A stretch of 17,608 nucleotides of DNA from assembly GCA_004562175.1 (NCBI GenBank), contig SFRS01000003.1, positions 1 through 17,608 on the forward strand, given 5' to 3'. Of this stretch, positions 8,752 through 16,486 are shown in pieces. Below the pieces are notes generated by a model that was not told the origin of the DNA, ran no database searches, and saw only the letters and a list, made by a program, of their open reading frames with translations. The stretch is from a bacterium (lineage in GTDB: Bacteria; Bacillota; Negativicutes; Acidaminococcales; Acidaminococcaceae). The position numbers were made by a program, and so were the translations under genes. Position 1 is the first letter of the stretch. The number at the start of each line of letters is the position of its first letter.

Positions 8752-9630
8752 TTAAAATTCGTACATCCTAAAAATACTGATGAATAACAGCACATAATAA
8801 ACCACAGGAGCGGTGAACAAAAGGCTGTCAAAGCGGTCTAATACACCGCCATGCCCGGGGAAAATATTGCCGGAATCTTTAATCTCAAAGGAACGCTTAA
8901 TGATGGACTCCACCAAATCGCCCACCGGTGCAAAAAAGGCCACTACCACGCCCAAAAGGCAGGCCTGCCACAGGGCAATACCCAAGTAGAAAAGGCTCAG
9001 CACCATCACGGTGATGAAGCAGCCTACAAAGCCGCATACAGCGCCCTCAAAGGACTTTTTCGGACTCACGCGACAGAAGGGAGTTTTGCCGAAGGCACGC
9101 CCGAAGAAATAGGCAAAGGTATCGCTGGCCCAAGTTCCCAAAAGCACTACCCACAGGCAAATCTCACCGTATTCAAATACTCTAAAGCCCAAATCAATAT
9201 GGGGGCCACCATCAAAGGTGCGCAGCAAAATCACGTGGGTAAATAATAACCCACAATAGAGCATACCCCACGCTGAAAGCGCTGTATCCATGAGCCAGTT
9301 TTCGCCTTCACGATGACAATGACGCCACAGGCCTTCAATAGCTATAAAAATTGTAAATAGAGCTGCCAGCATTAATGTAAAAGCCAGTGTAAACACCTGC
9401 TCCATTTCCACGTAATAGCCCAAAGCAGCCATGCCCACCATGAGCAAGCTCCCCAGGCCGGAGGTCAGTGGGTACACATGGTAGCCCTTGCTGGCTGCCA
9501 TTTTGTGATATTCATGCCAGCCAATGAGGGATAGCACAAGCACTGCACCGGAAAAAATCACGCCACCCTTGGTGATGATGGCGATGGCCGCAGCGATACC
9601 CACCAAGCCCGTAATAATACGAGTTAACAT
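8752..9630 (-). CDS. cdsA: Phosphatidate cytidylyltransferase (CDP-diglyceride synthase)
   Basis: This integral membrane enzyme makes CDP-diacylglycerol from phosphatidic acid and CTP, the branch point of phospholipid synthesis. The 292-residue protein shows about eight hydrophobic segments. The C-terminal family signature SIIKRSFEIKDSGNIFPGHGG...DRFDS (about 243-270) supplies the metal-binding acidic residues. The preceding SDTFAYFFGRAFGKTPFCR and SPKKSFEG blocks are also typical. The open frame could start at a GTG at 9642, but that codon is part of an AAGGTGG Shine-Dalgarno-like sequence seven bases before the ATG at 9630, so 9630 is used. The gene is 69 bases after uppS and 60 bases before dxr, in the usual Firmicutes order. 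Confidence 0.95.
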   Translation of the reverse strand: MLTRIITGLVGIAAAIAIITKGGVIFSGAVLVLSLIGWHEYHKMAASKGYHVYPLTSGLGSLLMVGMAALGYYVEMEQVFTLAFTLMLAALFTIFIAIEGLWRHCHREGENWLMDTALSAWGMLYCGLLFTHVILLRTFDGGPHIDLGFRVFEYGEICLWVVLLGTWASDTFAYFFGRAFGKTPFCRVSPKKSFEGAVCGFVGCFITVMVLSLFYLGIALWQACLLGVVVAFFAPVGDLVESIIKRSFEIKDSGNIFPGHGGVLDRFDSLLFTAPVVYYVLLFISIFRMYEF

Positions 9631-9699
9631 AAAACTATCCACCTTATTTCTCTAGTAATCCAGTCTGCCTAGTACAGCAGCTTCCTGAGGGGACAAACC

Positions 9700-10485
9700 T
9701 TATTTTTCCACCAGACCACCGAAGCGACGCTCCCGTCCCTGATAAGCCAAAATGGCATCCACCAAATGGTCCGGAGTAAAGTCCGGCCAATATGTCTTGG
9801 TTGTCCAAATTTCTGCATAGGCAATCTGCCAAAGGAGGAAATTACTAATACGCAAATCACCGCCGGGACGAATGAGCAAATCCGGAGCCGGCAGGCCTGC
9901 TGTATACAGATGGTCCTCCACCACCTGATTATCTATTTTCGCTACATCCAGACGACCCTCTGCAACCTCGCGAGCAATGCCCTGTACCGCGTGCAGAATC
10001 TCCGCCTGACCACCGTAGTTAATAGCCAAATTTAAAATGATACCAGTATTATCCTTGGTTTCCTCGATAGCGTGGTCCATCTTTTGCTTGACCACCTCGG
10101 GCAACCCCTCTCTGGAACCAATAAAACGTACTTGAACGTTATTGTCGTTGAATTCTTGAATCTCGTTAGTCAAATAACGGCTTAAAAGCTCCATGATGAA
10201 GTTAACCTCCGTCACGGGCCGTTTCCAATTTTCTGTAGAAAAAGCATAGGCGCTGATAACCTTCACACCTAACTTGTCCGCTGCCTTCACAATGGTCTTC
10301 AGAGTTTCGGCACCCTGCTGATGACCAAAGGTGCGCACCTTGCCCTGAGCCTTAGCCCAGCGACCATTGCCATCCATAATGATTGCGATATGCTCCGGGA
10401 TATTATTCATGTCCAAGCCTGCGGTATCCACCACAATATTGTTGGCCACTTTTCTTCTGGTCTGAAACAAGCCTTTAAACACCAT
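9700..10485 (-). CDS. uppS: Undecaprenyl diphosphate synthase (cis-prenyltransferase)
   Basis: UppS adds cis-isoprene units from isopentenyl diphosphate to farnesyl diphosphate, giving the C55 carrier used for peptidoglycan and other surface polymers. The protein has 261 residues. Visible motifs are IAIIMDGNGRWA (catalytic Asp at 38), GHQQGAETL, YAFSTENWKRP, NYGGQAEI, and LLIRPGGDLRISNFLLWQIAYAE followed by WPDF and RERRFGG. The Glu of AYAE, equivalent to the magnesium ligand E213 of E. coli, is present. The Glu in the usual RTGGE motif is Asp here (D210). The open frame begins with a TTG at 10491, but AAAGG lies seven bases before the ATG at 10485, so that is chosen. It is the first gene after the ferredoxin terminator; I see no convincing promoter in the 40 or so bases between. 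Confidence 0.96.
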   Translation of the reverse strand: MVFKGLFQTRRKVANNIVVDTAGLDMNNIPEHIAIIMDGNGRWAKAQGKVRTFGHQQGAETLKTIVKAADKLGVKVISAYAFSTENWKRPVTEVNFIMELLSRYLTNEIQEFNDNNVQVRFIGSREGLPEVVKQKMDHAIEETKDNTGIILNLAINYGGQAEILHAVQGIAREVAEGRLDVAKIDNQVVEDHLYTAGLPAPDLLIRPGGDLRISNFLLWQIAYAEIWTTKTYWPDFTPDHLVDAILAYQGRERRFGGLVEK

Positions 10486-10520
10486 AATCAAGCCTTTCAG
10501 TCGTTAATTTTGTAAATCCT

Positions 10521-10555
10521 ACAAATAGAAAGACAGGCCCCCGCAAGGAGGGCCT
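10521..10555 (-). terminator. Intrinsic terminator after the ferredoxin gene
   Basis: On the minus strand an 8-bp stem (AGGCCCTC pairing with GGGGGCCT, one T-G wobble) with a five-base loop spans 10535-10555. It is followed by a T-rich stretch (GTCTTTCTATTTGT). It lies 24 bases past the ferredoxin stop and before uppS. It probably ends the pyrH-frr-ferredoxin transcript, with some read-through into uppS likely because no clear uppS promoter is visible. Confidence 0.75.
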
Positions 10556-10578
10556 CCTTCCTGATTTTAGCCTTATAC

Positions 10579-10743
10579 TTACTCGATAGCGCCAACCGGG
10601 CATTGAGCAGCGCATGCGCCGCATTCTACGCAATCTTCACCGATTTCGTATTTGCCATCAACCTCTTTAATAGCGCCAACGGGGCAGGTAGCAGCACAGC
10701 CACCGCAGCCTACGCAAGCTTCTTTATCAATCTTCAGAGCCAT
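10579..10743 (-). CDS. Small 2[4Fe-4S] ferredoxin
   Basis: This 54-residue cytoplasmic electron carrier is of the clostridial 2[4Fe-4S] type. Two cluster-binding motifs are complete: CVGCGGCAATCP (C10, C13, C16, C20) and CVECGACAAQCP (C38, C41, C44, C48), each ending in the CPVGAI turn. The two halves are near-repeats of each other, as in this family. GGAGG lies nine bases before the ATG, and the gene begins 18 bases after the PASTA-like gene, so it is the last cistron of the pyrH transcript. In an anaerobe it could serve many reductases. Its closeness to the MEP genes, including the iron-sulfur enzyme IspG, makes that pathway a candidate client, but this is inference only. Confidence 0.95.
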   Translation of the reverse strand: MALKIDKEACVGCGGCAATCPVGAIKEVDGKYEIGEDCVECGACAAQCPVGAIE

Positions 10744-10761
10744 TCACCAGCACCTCCTTCC

Positions 10762-10968
10762 TTATACTCTGTACACTACAGTAAGAACTAATTTATTGCA
10801 AGACAGAACCCGCTGTCTTACTACATATTTACGCACCGCTTGACCCGCAAAGTCCTCTTTCCTATCCCGTGGTGGCAAAAGCACCTCCACCTCGAAGCTA
10901 TAGCCGGCTTCCTCAAGCCGCCGAGAGGCCTCCTCCAGGCCCAGCGCCAAAACAGAAGGAACGCTCAT
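10762..10968 (-). CDS. Small cytoplasmic PASTA-like protein (function unknown)
   Basis: This protein has 68 residues. The start ATG overlaps the frr stop by one base (TAATG) and GGAAG lies four bases upstream, so it is almost certainly a real, coupled gene. The N-terminus VPSVLALGLEEASRRLEEAGY matches the opening of PASTA domains (V-P-x-V-x-G-x-x-x-x-x-A-x-x-x-L-x-x-x-G), and the end VVRQRVLSCNKLVLTVVYRV resembles the closing strands with the Q-x-P/Q-R-x-L pattern. There is no signal peptide or membrane helix. PASTA repeats are usually extracellular parts of Ser/Thr kinases and penicillin-binding proteins that sense cell-wall fragments; a free cytoplasmic copy needs another role. The function is unknown. 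Confidence 0.8.
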   Translation of the reverse strand: MSVPSVLALGLEEASRRLEEAGYSFEVEVLLPPRDRKEDFAGQAVRKYVVRQRVLSCNKLVLTVVYRV

Positions 10969-11530
10969 TATACTTCCATTACTTCTTTTTCTTTGTTAGC
11001 AGCAACGCTATCGATGTCCTTCATAATCTTGTCGGTAATCTTTTGGATTTGCTCGGTGCCCTTTTTAGCATCATCCTCGGTGATTTCCTTTGCTTTTTCT
11101 GCCTTCTTCACTGCATCATTTGCTTCACGGCGCAGGTTGCGGCAAATTACGCGGAATTCCTCCGCTTTTTTGTGTACAACCTTAACCAAATCCTTGCGGC
11201 GCTCCTCGGTGAGCTGGGGCAGATTCAGGCGAATGCACACACCATCGCTATTGGGATTCAAACCCAAATCAGAGGTCATGATTGCCTTTTCAATAGCCTT
11301 CAGCATATTCTTTTCCCAAGGCTGCACCACGATCATGCGGGGTTCGGGAACAGTAACACTGGCTACTTGGTTTACGGGAGTGGGAGAGCCATAATAATCC
11401 ACCATGATTTTGTCCAGCAAAGCAGGAGTTGCGCGACCTGCACGCAGGCTAGCCAAATCCACACGCAGTGCGTCTACGGATTTGTGCATTTTGCCTTCCA
11501 TAGTGGTGGTGATTTCTTTTACAGTTGCCA

Positions 11531-11531
<1 letters not shown>
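10968..11531 (-). CDS. frr: Ribosome recycling factor
   Basis: RRF, with EF-G, splits the post-termination ribosome so that it can be reused. The 187-residue length is typical. The sequence shows the standard N-terminal helix, LRAGRATPALLD, VDYYGSPTPVNQVASVTVPEPR, the QPWEKNMLKAIEKAI block, DLGLNPNSDG, RLNLPQLTEERRKDLVK, and a long C-terminal charged helix of the three-helix bundle. AGGAGG lies eight bases before the ATG. That ATG overlaps the pyrH stop codon by one base (TAATG), and the frr stop overlaps the next gene in the same way, so the three are probably translated as a coupled unit. Confidence 0.98.
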
Positions 11532-12304
<773 letters not shown>

Positions 12305-12307
12305 CTA

Positions 12308-12313
12308 ATTATA
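12308..12313 (-). promoter_or_regulatory. -10 element of the likely pyrH operon promoter
   Basis: A perfect TATAAT on the minus strand, preceded by ATGG, lies 48 bases before the pyrH GTG start. This would place the transcript start near 12301 with a leader of about 40 bases. No good -35 hexamer is seen at 16-18 bases upstream, so strength and factor dependence are unknown. Confidence 0.6.
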
Positions 12314-12391
12314 CCATTTTTTCCTGCTTCGTGCTAGCTTATTTCCGTCACAAATTTCAAGATACTGTGAAACAAGCTTACTCCCCTCAAC

Positions 12392-12424
12392 TGGTCTTAT
12401 AAAATAAACTCTAATTGGTCATAT
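12392..12424 (+). repeat. Pair of direct repeats, possible operator for the ECF gene
   Basis: TGGTCTTAT (12392-12400) and TGGTCATAT (12416-12424) are direct repeats 24 bases apart, just upstream of the candidate -10 at 12444. The second copy is embedded in a small dyad (CTAATTG ... CAATAG, 12411-12430). This arrangement could be a regulator-binding site, but the region is AT-rich and chance is not excluded. Confidence 0.3.
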
Positions 12425-12443
12425 CAATAGAGCCAAATAGCTT

Positions 12444-12449
12444 TATAAT
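12444..12449 (+). promoter_or_regulatory. -10 element of the likely ECF-gene promoter
   Basis: A perfect TATAAT lies 51 bases before the chosen ATG of the ECF gene, giving an expected leader of about 45 bases. No consensus -35 lies 16-18 bases upstream (the best TTGGTC is 23 bases away), which suggests activator dependence or a weak promoter. The 202-base divergent region (12281-12482) is too short beyond these promoters to hold a large riboswitch, and I see none. Confidence 0.5.
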
Positions 12450-12500
12450 ATTTCTAACCAGAAAATTTTACTTAGATTTAACATGAGGGGATGTATTACT

Positions 12501-13034
12501 ATGGATAAAACTATGCCAAGCAAAAAAACTAACGCTACCTATGCCATTTGCGTCACTGCGCTCTTTATGGCCTTGAATATTTTGATGAGCTCCTTTGGCG
12601 TGCCCGTGCCCGGTGGACGCTGCTATTTAAATGATGTCATCATCTGTACCGCAGCCATCCTTTTGGACGATGCTAAATCCGCTTTTTTAGTGGGCGGTGT
12701 GGGCGCTTTTTTGGGAGATTTGTTCTTCTACCCCACGCCCATGTTCGTATCCCTCGCCACTCATGGCTTGCAGGCTGTGGTTATTTGCCTCGTAGCCCAT
12801 CGCGCTGCTAACAAAGAAGTTACCTTCAAAAATGCTGCCCTGGGTGTTTTCTTGGGCGCCATCATTATGGTGGTGGGCTATTCCTTAGGCCGTGCCTTTA
12901 TTTACAGCACTCCCTACTATGCTTATATAAAGCTGCCCTACCAAATTCTACAAGCTGCCGTAGGCGCCATTGGCGGTCTCCTGCTCTGCTTTAAGGGTGG
13001 CCTCTTAGACGCCTTCAAAAAACTGCAAAAATAA
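12501..13034 (+). CDS. ECF transporter substrate-specificity (S) component, substrate unknown
   Basis: A 177-residue membrane protein with about five or six hydrophobic segments, resembling S components of energy-coupling factor vitamin transporters (the ECF-type riboflavin/HmpT-like families). Seen: an early helix with VTALFMALNILMSSF, GGRCYLNDVIICTAAILL, and the small-residue-rich GGVGAFLGDLFFYPTPMF followed by SLATHGLQA. The last is a typical arrangement in which the S component packs against the shared EcfT subunit. No EcfA or EcfT gene is nearby, so it probably uses a general module encoded elsewhere. The frame opens at an ATG at 12483 that has no ribosome-binding site. GAGGGG lies ten bases before the ATG at 12501, so the latter is used. 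The gene stands alone on the plus strand, with its own promoter and terminator. The substrate cannot be told from this sequence. Confidence 0.85.
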   Translation: MDKTMPSKKTNATYAICVTALFMALNILMSSFGVPVPGGRCYLNDVIICTAAILLDDAKSAFLVGGVGAFLGDLFFYPTPMFVSLATHGLQAVVICLVAHRAANKEVTFKNAALGVFLGAIIMVVGYSLGRAFIYSTPYYAYIKLPYQILQAAVGAIGGLLLCFKGGLLDAFKKLQK

Positions 13035-13047
13035 GACTCATAAAATT

Positions 13048-13090
13048 AGCCGTGAAGCCTTCATTAATAAAAAGGTTTCACGGCTTTTTT
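13048..13090 (+). terminator. Strong intrinsic terminator of the ECF gene, probably bidirectional
   Basis: A 14-bp stem with one G-T wobble (AGCCGTGAAGCCTT against AAGGTTTCACGGCT) and a ten-base loop is followed by TTTTTT on the plus strand, 14 bases after the ECF stop. Read on the minus strand the same hairpin is followed by AATTTTAT, so it could also end the convergent pst-phoU transcript. The 90 bases between here and phoU hold only small dyads and no gene. Confidence 0.9.
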
Positions 13091-13182
13091 AACCCCTCCG
13101 TCAATCGCATTTACTATACACACAAAGCTATAGCAACTGCGCGACTGCTGTCTCCCCTTGCAAGGGAAGTCTTGCTAAAGCA

Positions 13183-13830
13183 TTAGCTTTTCAATTCGTT
13201 TTTCACAACAAAGAGCACCCACTGAGCAATATTGGTAGCGTGGTCCGCAATGCGCTCCACATATTTTGCAATCATCAAATAGTCCACATATTGGGGCACC
13301 AACTGGGGATATTGCTGCATTAGGGCTGTCAAATCCTGACGCATCTGGCAGAAGTAGGCGTCCACCTCATCGTCAGTGGTCATAACCTTTTGGGCCAACT
13401 CCACATCGTTTTCACTGATGGCCGTGATGCTGTCATAGACCATTTGACGCATTACCTTGAGCATATCCATAAAATGCTCCGGCATGGGCACAGGATCCTT
13501 TTCGCACAAGCGAAGGGTATATTGGCTGATATCACTGCAATGGTCCGCGATGCGCTCCATGTCCCCCACCAGCTTTAAGCAGGAGGCTATTTCTCGCCAA
13601 TCGCTAGCTACCGGAGTTTGGGTAATAACCAGCTCTAGGCACTGACGTTCAATATCCACCTCGTTATTATCAAAATCGTCGTCACCGCCGATAATGGCTT
13701 GAGCCAAGGCCACATCCTTGTTTTCTAAATTGGCGATAACCTTGTCCAAAGCCTCCTCCAGATTAACGCCCATTACCCGCACGCTGCTTAAGAGCAGTGA
13801 CATCTGCTCAGCAAATTTATTTCTCACCAT
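13183..13830 (-). CDS. phoU: Phosphate-signalling regulator PhoU
   Basis: This 215-residue, all-helical cytoplasmic protein links the Pst transporter to the PhoR-type sensor kinase and damps the phosphate-starvation response. The protein has the two tandem PhoU three-helix repeats. The first carries an acidic metal-binding signature around VIGGDDDFDNNEVDIERQCLELV and DMERIADHCSDI; the second carries TTDDEVDAYFCQMRQDL and YVERIADHATNIAQWV. Length is normal. It is the last gene of the operon, 66 bases after pstB. The ATG is 12 bases from the AAAGGAG site, a long spacing. Another ATG sits at five bases and opens an out-of-frame six-codon frame ending inside phoU. An in-frame stop just upstream rules out a longer PhoU. 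Confidence 0.95.
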   Translation of the reverse strand: MVRNKFAEQMSLLLSSVRVMGVNLEEALDKVIANLENKDVALAQAIIGGDDDFDNNEVDIERQCLELVITQTPVASDWREIASCLKLVGDMERIADHCSDISQYTLRLCEKDPVPMPEHFMDMLKVMRQMVYDSITAISENDVELAQKVMTTDDEVDAYFCQMRQDLTALMQQYPQLVPQYVDYLMIAKYVERIADHATNIAQWVLFVVKNELKS

Positions 13831-13896
13831 AATCCATTAATACTCCTTTACTTTATAAGTATTGTCTAGCCTTCAGCAAAGTATAACTCTACACAA

Positions 13897-14670
13897 TCAA
13901 CCGAAGCGACCGGTGATATAATCCTCGGTCTTTTTATTTTGGGGATTGGCAAAGATTTCCGTAGTCTTATTATATTCAATCAAATCGCCCAGCAGGAAGA
14001 AGGCCGTTTTATCGCTAATGCGGGCTGCCTGCTGCATGTTGTGGGTCACGATAACGATGGTATAGTTTTCCTTGAGCTCCAGAGCCAAGTCCTCGATTTT
14101 CATGGTGGAAATGGGGTCCAGGGCGCTGGTGGGCTCGTCCATTAAAAGCACCTCCGGCTGCACAGCCAAGGCACGGGCGATACACAGACGCTGCTGCTGT
14201 CCACCACTGAAGCCCAAAGCACTTTTATTCAGGCGATTCTTGCACTCGTCCCAAATAGCTGCCTGGCGCAGGGAACGCTCCACAATCTCGTCCAGCTGAC
14301 TCTTGCTGTGGATGCCATGAGTTCTGGGGCCAAAGGCAATATTATCGTACACACTCATGGGGAAGGGATTGGGCTTTTGGAAAACCATGCCCACACGCTT
14401 GCGCAGAGTGTTCACATCATCATTGGCAAATATATCATTACCATCTAGGAGCACCCTACCCTCAATGCGACAGCCCTCCACCAAGTCGTTCATGCGGTTC
14501 AGGCTCTTCAAAAGGGTGGACTTGCCACAGCCGGAGGGACCAATGAAGGCGGTGATTTCCTTTTCCTTAATGTCCATGTTAATGCCATGGAGAGCATGAA
14601 AATCACCGTAGTACAGATTCAAATCTTCTATTAATAGCTTTGTTTTTGCTTCTTCTACCTTATTTTTCAT
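13897..14670 (-). CDS. pstB: Phosphate ABC transporter ATP-binding protein PstB
   Basis: PstB is the ATPase that powers high-affinity phosphate import with PstA and PstC. It has 257 residues from the ATG. The Walker [10 protein letters not shown] is at 44-52, followed by the Q-loop region [21 protein letters not shown], the ABC signature [18 protein letters not shown], Walker [14 protein letters not shown], and the switch histidine in VTHNMQQA. All catalytic positions are intact. The start could be the GTG at 14673 (seven bases after AAAGGA) or the ATG at 14670 (ten bases). The choice changes one residue. It begins four bases after the pstA stop, so translation is probably coupled. Confidence 0.97.
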   Translation of the reverse strand: MKNKVEEAKTKLLIEDLNLYYGDFHALHGINMDIKEKEITAFIGPSGCGKSTLLKSLNRMNDLVEGCRIEGRVLLDGNDIFANDDVNTLRKRVGMVFQKPNPFPMSVYDNIAFGPRTHGIHSKSQLDEIVERSLRQAAIWDECKNRLNKSALGFSGGQQQRLCIARALAVQPEVLLMDEPTSALDPISTMKIEDLALELKENYTIVIVTHNMQQAARISDKTAFFLLGDLIEYNKTTEIFANPQNKKTEDYITGRFG

Positions 14671-14674
14671 CACA

Positions 14675-15526
14675 TCAGTTTCCTTTCATCAGCTTCTTGG
14701 CTACCCGTGCGCTGGCGGCATTGATGCCAATCACGATTAGTACGAGCACTACTGCCGTAGCATAGGCCTGTTTCATGTAAAGACCCTCGCTGGCCAAGAC
14801 ATACATGTGTACAGCCAAGGTTCTGCCGGAGCTCATCACATTGGTGGGCAGCGCTGCCACTGTGCCAGCGGTGTAAATCAGGGCCGCCGTCTCACCCACG
14901 ATACGACCAATGCCCAGGATGACACCGGCCAAAATACCAGGTACTGCCGAGGGCAGCACCACGGCAAACACCGTGCGTAGCTTGCCTGCGCCCAGGCCAT
15001 AGCTACCCTCACGATAGCTGTCTGGCACGGCTTTCAGGGCTTCCTCCGTGGTGCGCATGATGAGGGGAAGAATCATGATGGCCACGGTGCAGGAACCTGC
15101 TAAAAGGGAATAGCTCATATGGAGATAAGTTACGAAAAACAGCATACCAAAGAGGCCGTAGACGATGGAGGGAATGCCGCTTAAGGTATCGGCGGTAACA
15201 CGCACCACATTGACGATTTTATTGCCCCGTTTGGCATATTCCACAAGGTAAATGGCAGCGAAAATACCCAAGGGTGTGGCCATGAGAAGAGCCAGCACTA
15301 CCATGATCAGGGTATCCAAAAGGGCCGGGAACATGGAGACGTTTTCTGTGCTGTACTCCAATTCAAATAGCTTGGGGCTTAAATTGGGTAGGCCCTGCCA
15401 CAGAATATAAAAGAGTAAAAAGGCTAAGGACAAAAAGGTTACTGCCGCAGCCAGCCACACGCAGCCCAGCAGGAAGACGGACAGCGGGTCCCGGCCGTAG
15501 CGATACATTGCTTTCGAAAAATTCAT
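14675..15526 (-). CDS. pstA: Phosphate ABC transporter permease PstA
   Basis: One of the two membrane permeases of the Pst importer. It has 283 residues, with a first membrane helix at about 17-45 and a further set of hydrophobic segments. The MetI-type permease domain starts around residue 65 ([24 protein letters not shown]) and includes [20 protein letters not shown] and the EAA-loop region [26 protein letters not shown], where PstB docks, then [16 protein letters not shown]. The ATG has AAGGTGG seven bases upstream and overlaps the pstC stop by four bases (ATGA). The full length appears intact, in contrast to pstC upstream. Confidence 0.96.
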   Translation of the reverse strand: MNFSKAMYRYGRDPLSVFLLGCVWLAAAVTFLSLAFLLFYILWQGLPNLSPKLFELEYSTENVSMFPALLDTLIMVVLALLMATPLGIFAAIYLVEYAKRGNKIVNVVRVTADTLSGIPSIVYGLFGMLFFVTYLHMSYSLLAGSCTVAIMILPLIMRTTEEALKAVPDSYREGSYGLGAGKLRTVFAVVLPSAVPGILAGVILGIGRIVGETAALIYTAGTVAALPTNVMSSGRTLAVHMYVLASEGLYMKQAYATAVVLVLIVIGINAASARVAKKLMKGN

Positions 15527-16272
15527 TGCTGTACCACCTTACCTTTCAAATAAGAGAAGGTTAAATTGATGAGCATGATGAAGATAAAGAGCACTACTGC
15601 GGTGGCAATCAGTGCGTCGCGGTGTAAATCGGCCGCATAGCCCATCTCGATAACGATATTGGTGGTCATGGTGCGCACGCCCTCTAAGACCCCTTGGGGC
15701 ATGCGGGCCTGATTACCAGCAACCATGATGACCGCCATGGTTTCACCAATGGCGCGCCCCACGCCCAGAATAATGGCCGCCATAATGCCGGATTTCGCCG
15801 CCGGCACCACCGTGAAGAACACGCTACGCACGTGGCCTGCACCCAGTGCTAGCGCACCTTCGTAATAGCTGTCGGGTACAGCACGCAGTGCTGCTTCTGC
15901 CACACTGATCAGTGTGGGGAGAATCATCATGCCCAGCAGTAAGGAGGCCGTCAGCATACTGCTGCCGGTACCGCCAAAGGTATCCCTAATGAAGGGCACC
16001 ATCACTACTAAGCCAAAGAAGCCGTAGATAACAGAAGGAATACCTGCCAGCAGCTCCACTGCTGGCTTCAAAAATTTATACACTCCAGACGGGCAAAAAC
16101 GCGCCATAAAAATCGCGGTTAAAATGCCGATGGGCACGCCCGTAATGCAGGCGCCCAGTGTTACGTACACACTGCCCATAATCATGGGCAGGATGCCGTA
16201 GATATCATTATTAGGGCGCCATTTTTCGCCTAAAAGGAACTCGCTAATGCCGATTTTTCCAATGGTGGGCAA
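15523..16272 (-). CDS. pstC: Phosphate ABC transporter permease PstC, main reading frame (5' end displaced by a frameshift)
   Basis: This is the second membrane permease of the Pst importer. The 249-residue open frame from a TTG covers most of PstC: PTIGKIGISEFLLGEKW, the MetI permease core with ILPMIMGSVYVTLGACITGVPIGI, ELLAGIPSVIYGFFGLVVMVPF, the EAA-type loop AEAALRAVPDSYYEGALALGAGHV, and VGRAIGETMAVIMVAGN. The TTG has no Shine-Dalgarno sequence and lies inside conserved sequence: upstream codons in this frame (CTC TTC CTT TTC GCC AAC GGT) read LFLFANG, the end of the family's first helix. The true start, with a good ribosome site, is at 16358 but in another frame. The gene is therefore apparently broken near 16291-16296, or a sequence error is present. 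If real, Pst transport may be impaired. Confidence 0.85.
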   Translation of the reverse strand: MPTIGKIGISEFLLGEKWRPNNDIYGILPMIMGSVYVTLGACITGVPIGILTAIFMARFCPSGVYKFLKPAVELLAGIPSVIYGFFGLVVMVPFIRDTFGGTGSSMLTASLLLGMMILPTLISVAEAALRAVPDSYYEGALALGAGHVRSVFFTVVPAAKSGIMAAIILGVGRAIGETMAVIMVAGNQARMPQGVLEGVRTMTTNIVIEMGYAADLHRDALIATAVVLFIFIMLINLTFSYLKGKVVQQ

Positions 16273-16358
16273 ACCGTTGGCGAAAAGGAAGAGGCAATGG
16301 AAGCGCAGGCCGCTGCCAAAAACACCAGCTGCATTATTTTTTCTTTCCTGTTATTCAT
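16230..16358 (-). pseudogene. pstC: 5' fragment of frameshifted pstC
   Basis: An ATG at 16358, eight bases after AAGGA, opens a 42-codon frame reading MNNRKEKIMQLVFLAAACAS. This is a normal PstC N-terminus leading into the first membrane helix. After SIA the frame runs into SSFSPTVCPPLEK and stops at 16230, while the expected continuation LFLFANGLPTIGK is in the next frame. The net defect equals loss of one base modulo three. From recall of family sequences the helix also looks several residues short, so a small deletion (for example about 16 bases) fits as well as a single-base loss. No slippery heptamer is seen at the junction. Confidence 0.75.
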
Positions 16359-16402
16359 AATTCCAATCCTTATCTAACAGATACATCATAATTTGCAGAT
16401 AG

Positions 16403-16432
16403 ATATAAAGAAAGGGGCGAATTCTCGCCCCT
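16403..16432 (-). terminator. Stem-loop between pstS and pstC (partial terminator)
   Basis: On the minus strand a perfect 8-bp stem, AGGGGCGA with TCGCCCCT, and a four-base loop (16413-16432) are followed by TTCTTTATA. It lies 54 bases past the pstS stop and 54 before the pstC ATG. Such hairpins between a binding-protein gene and its permease genes usually give more message for the binding protein; here this is inferred from position. Confidence 0.7.
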
Positions 16433-16486
16433 ATGTCACGTAGAGTGCAGCTGCTACCCTCGTATTTTTGTCCTTTTTAGTTACAT

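Noticed and set aside
10486..10534. Dedicated promoter for uppS
   Set aside because: I looked for paired -35/-10 elements between the ferredoxin terminator and uppS and found none convincing, so none is annotated.
13153..13169. CCCTTGCAAGGG palindrome after phoU as a terminator
   Set aside because: The hairpin is short and followed by AGACAG rather than a T-tract. The bidirectional hairpin at 13048-13085 is a better candidate for ending phoU transcripts.
16284..16300. Programmed frameshifting in pstC
   Set aside because: No X-XXY-YYZ slippery heptamer in the upstream frame and no evident stimulatory hairpin. PstC proteins are not known to use recoding. A mutation or sequence error is simpler.
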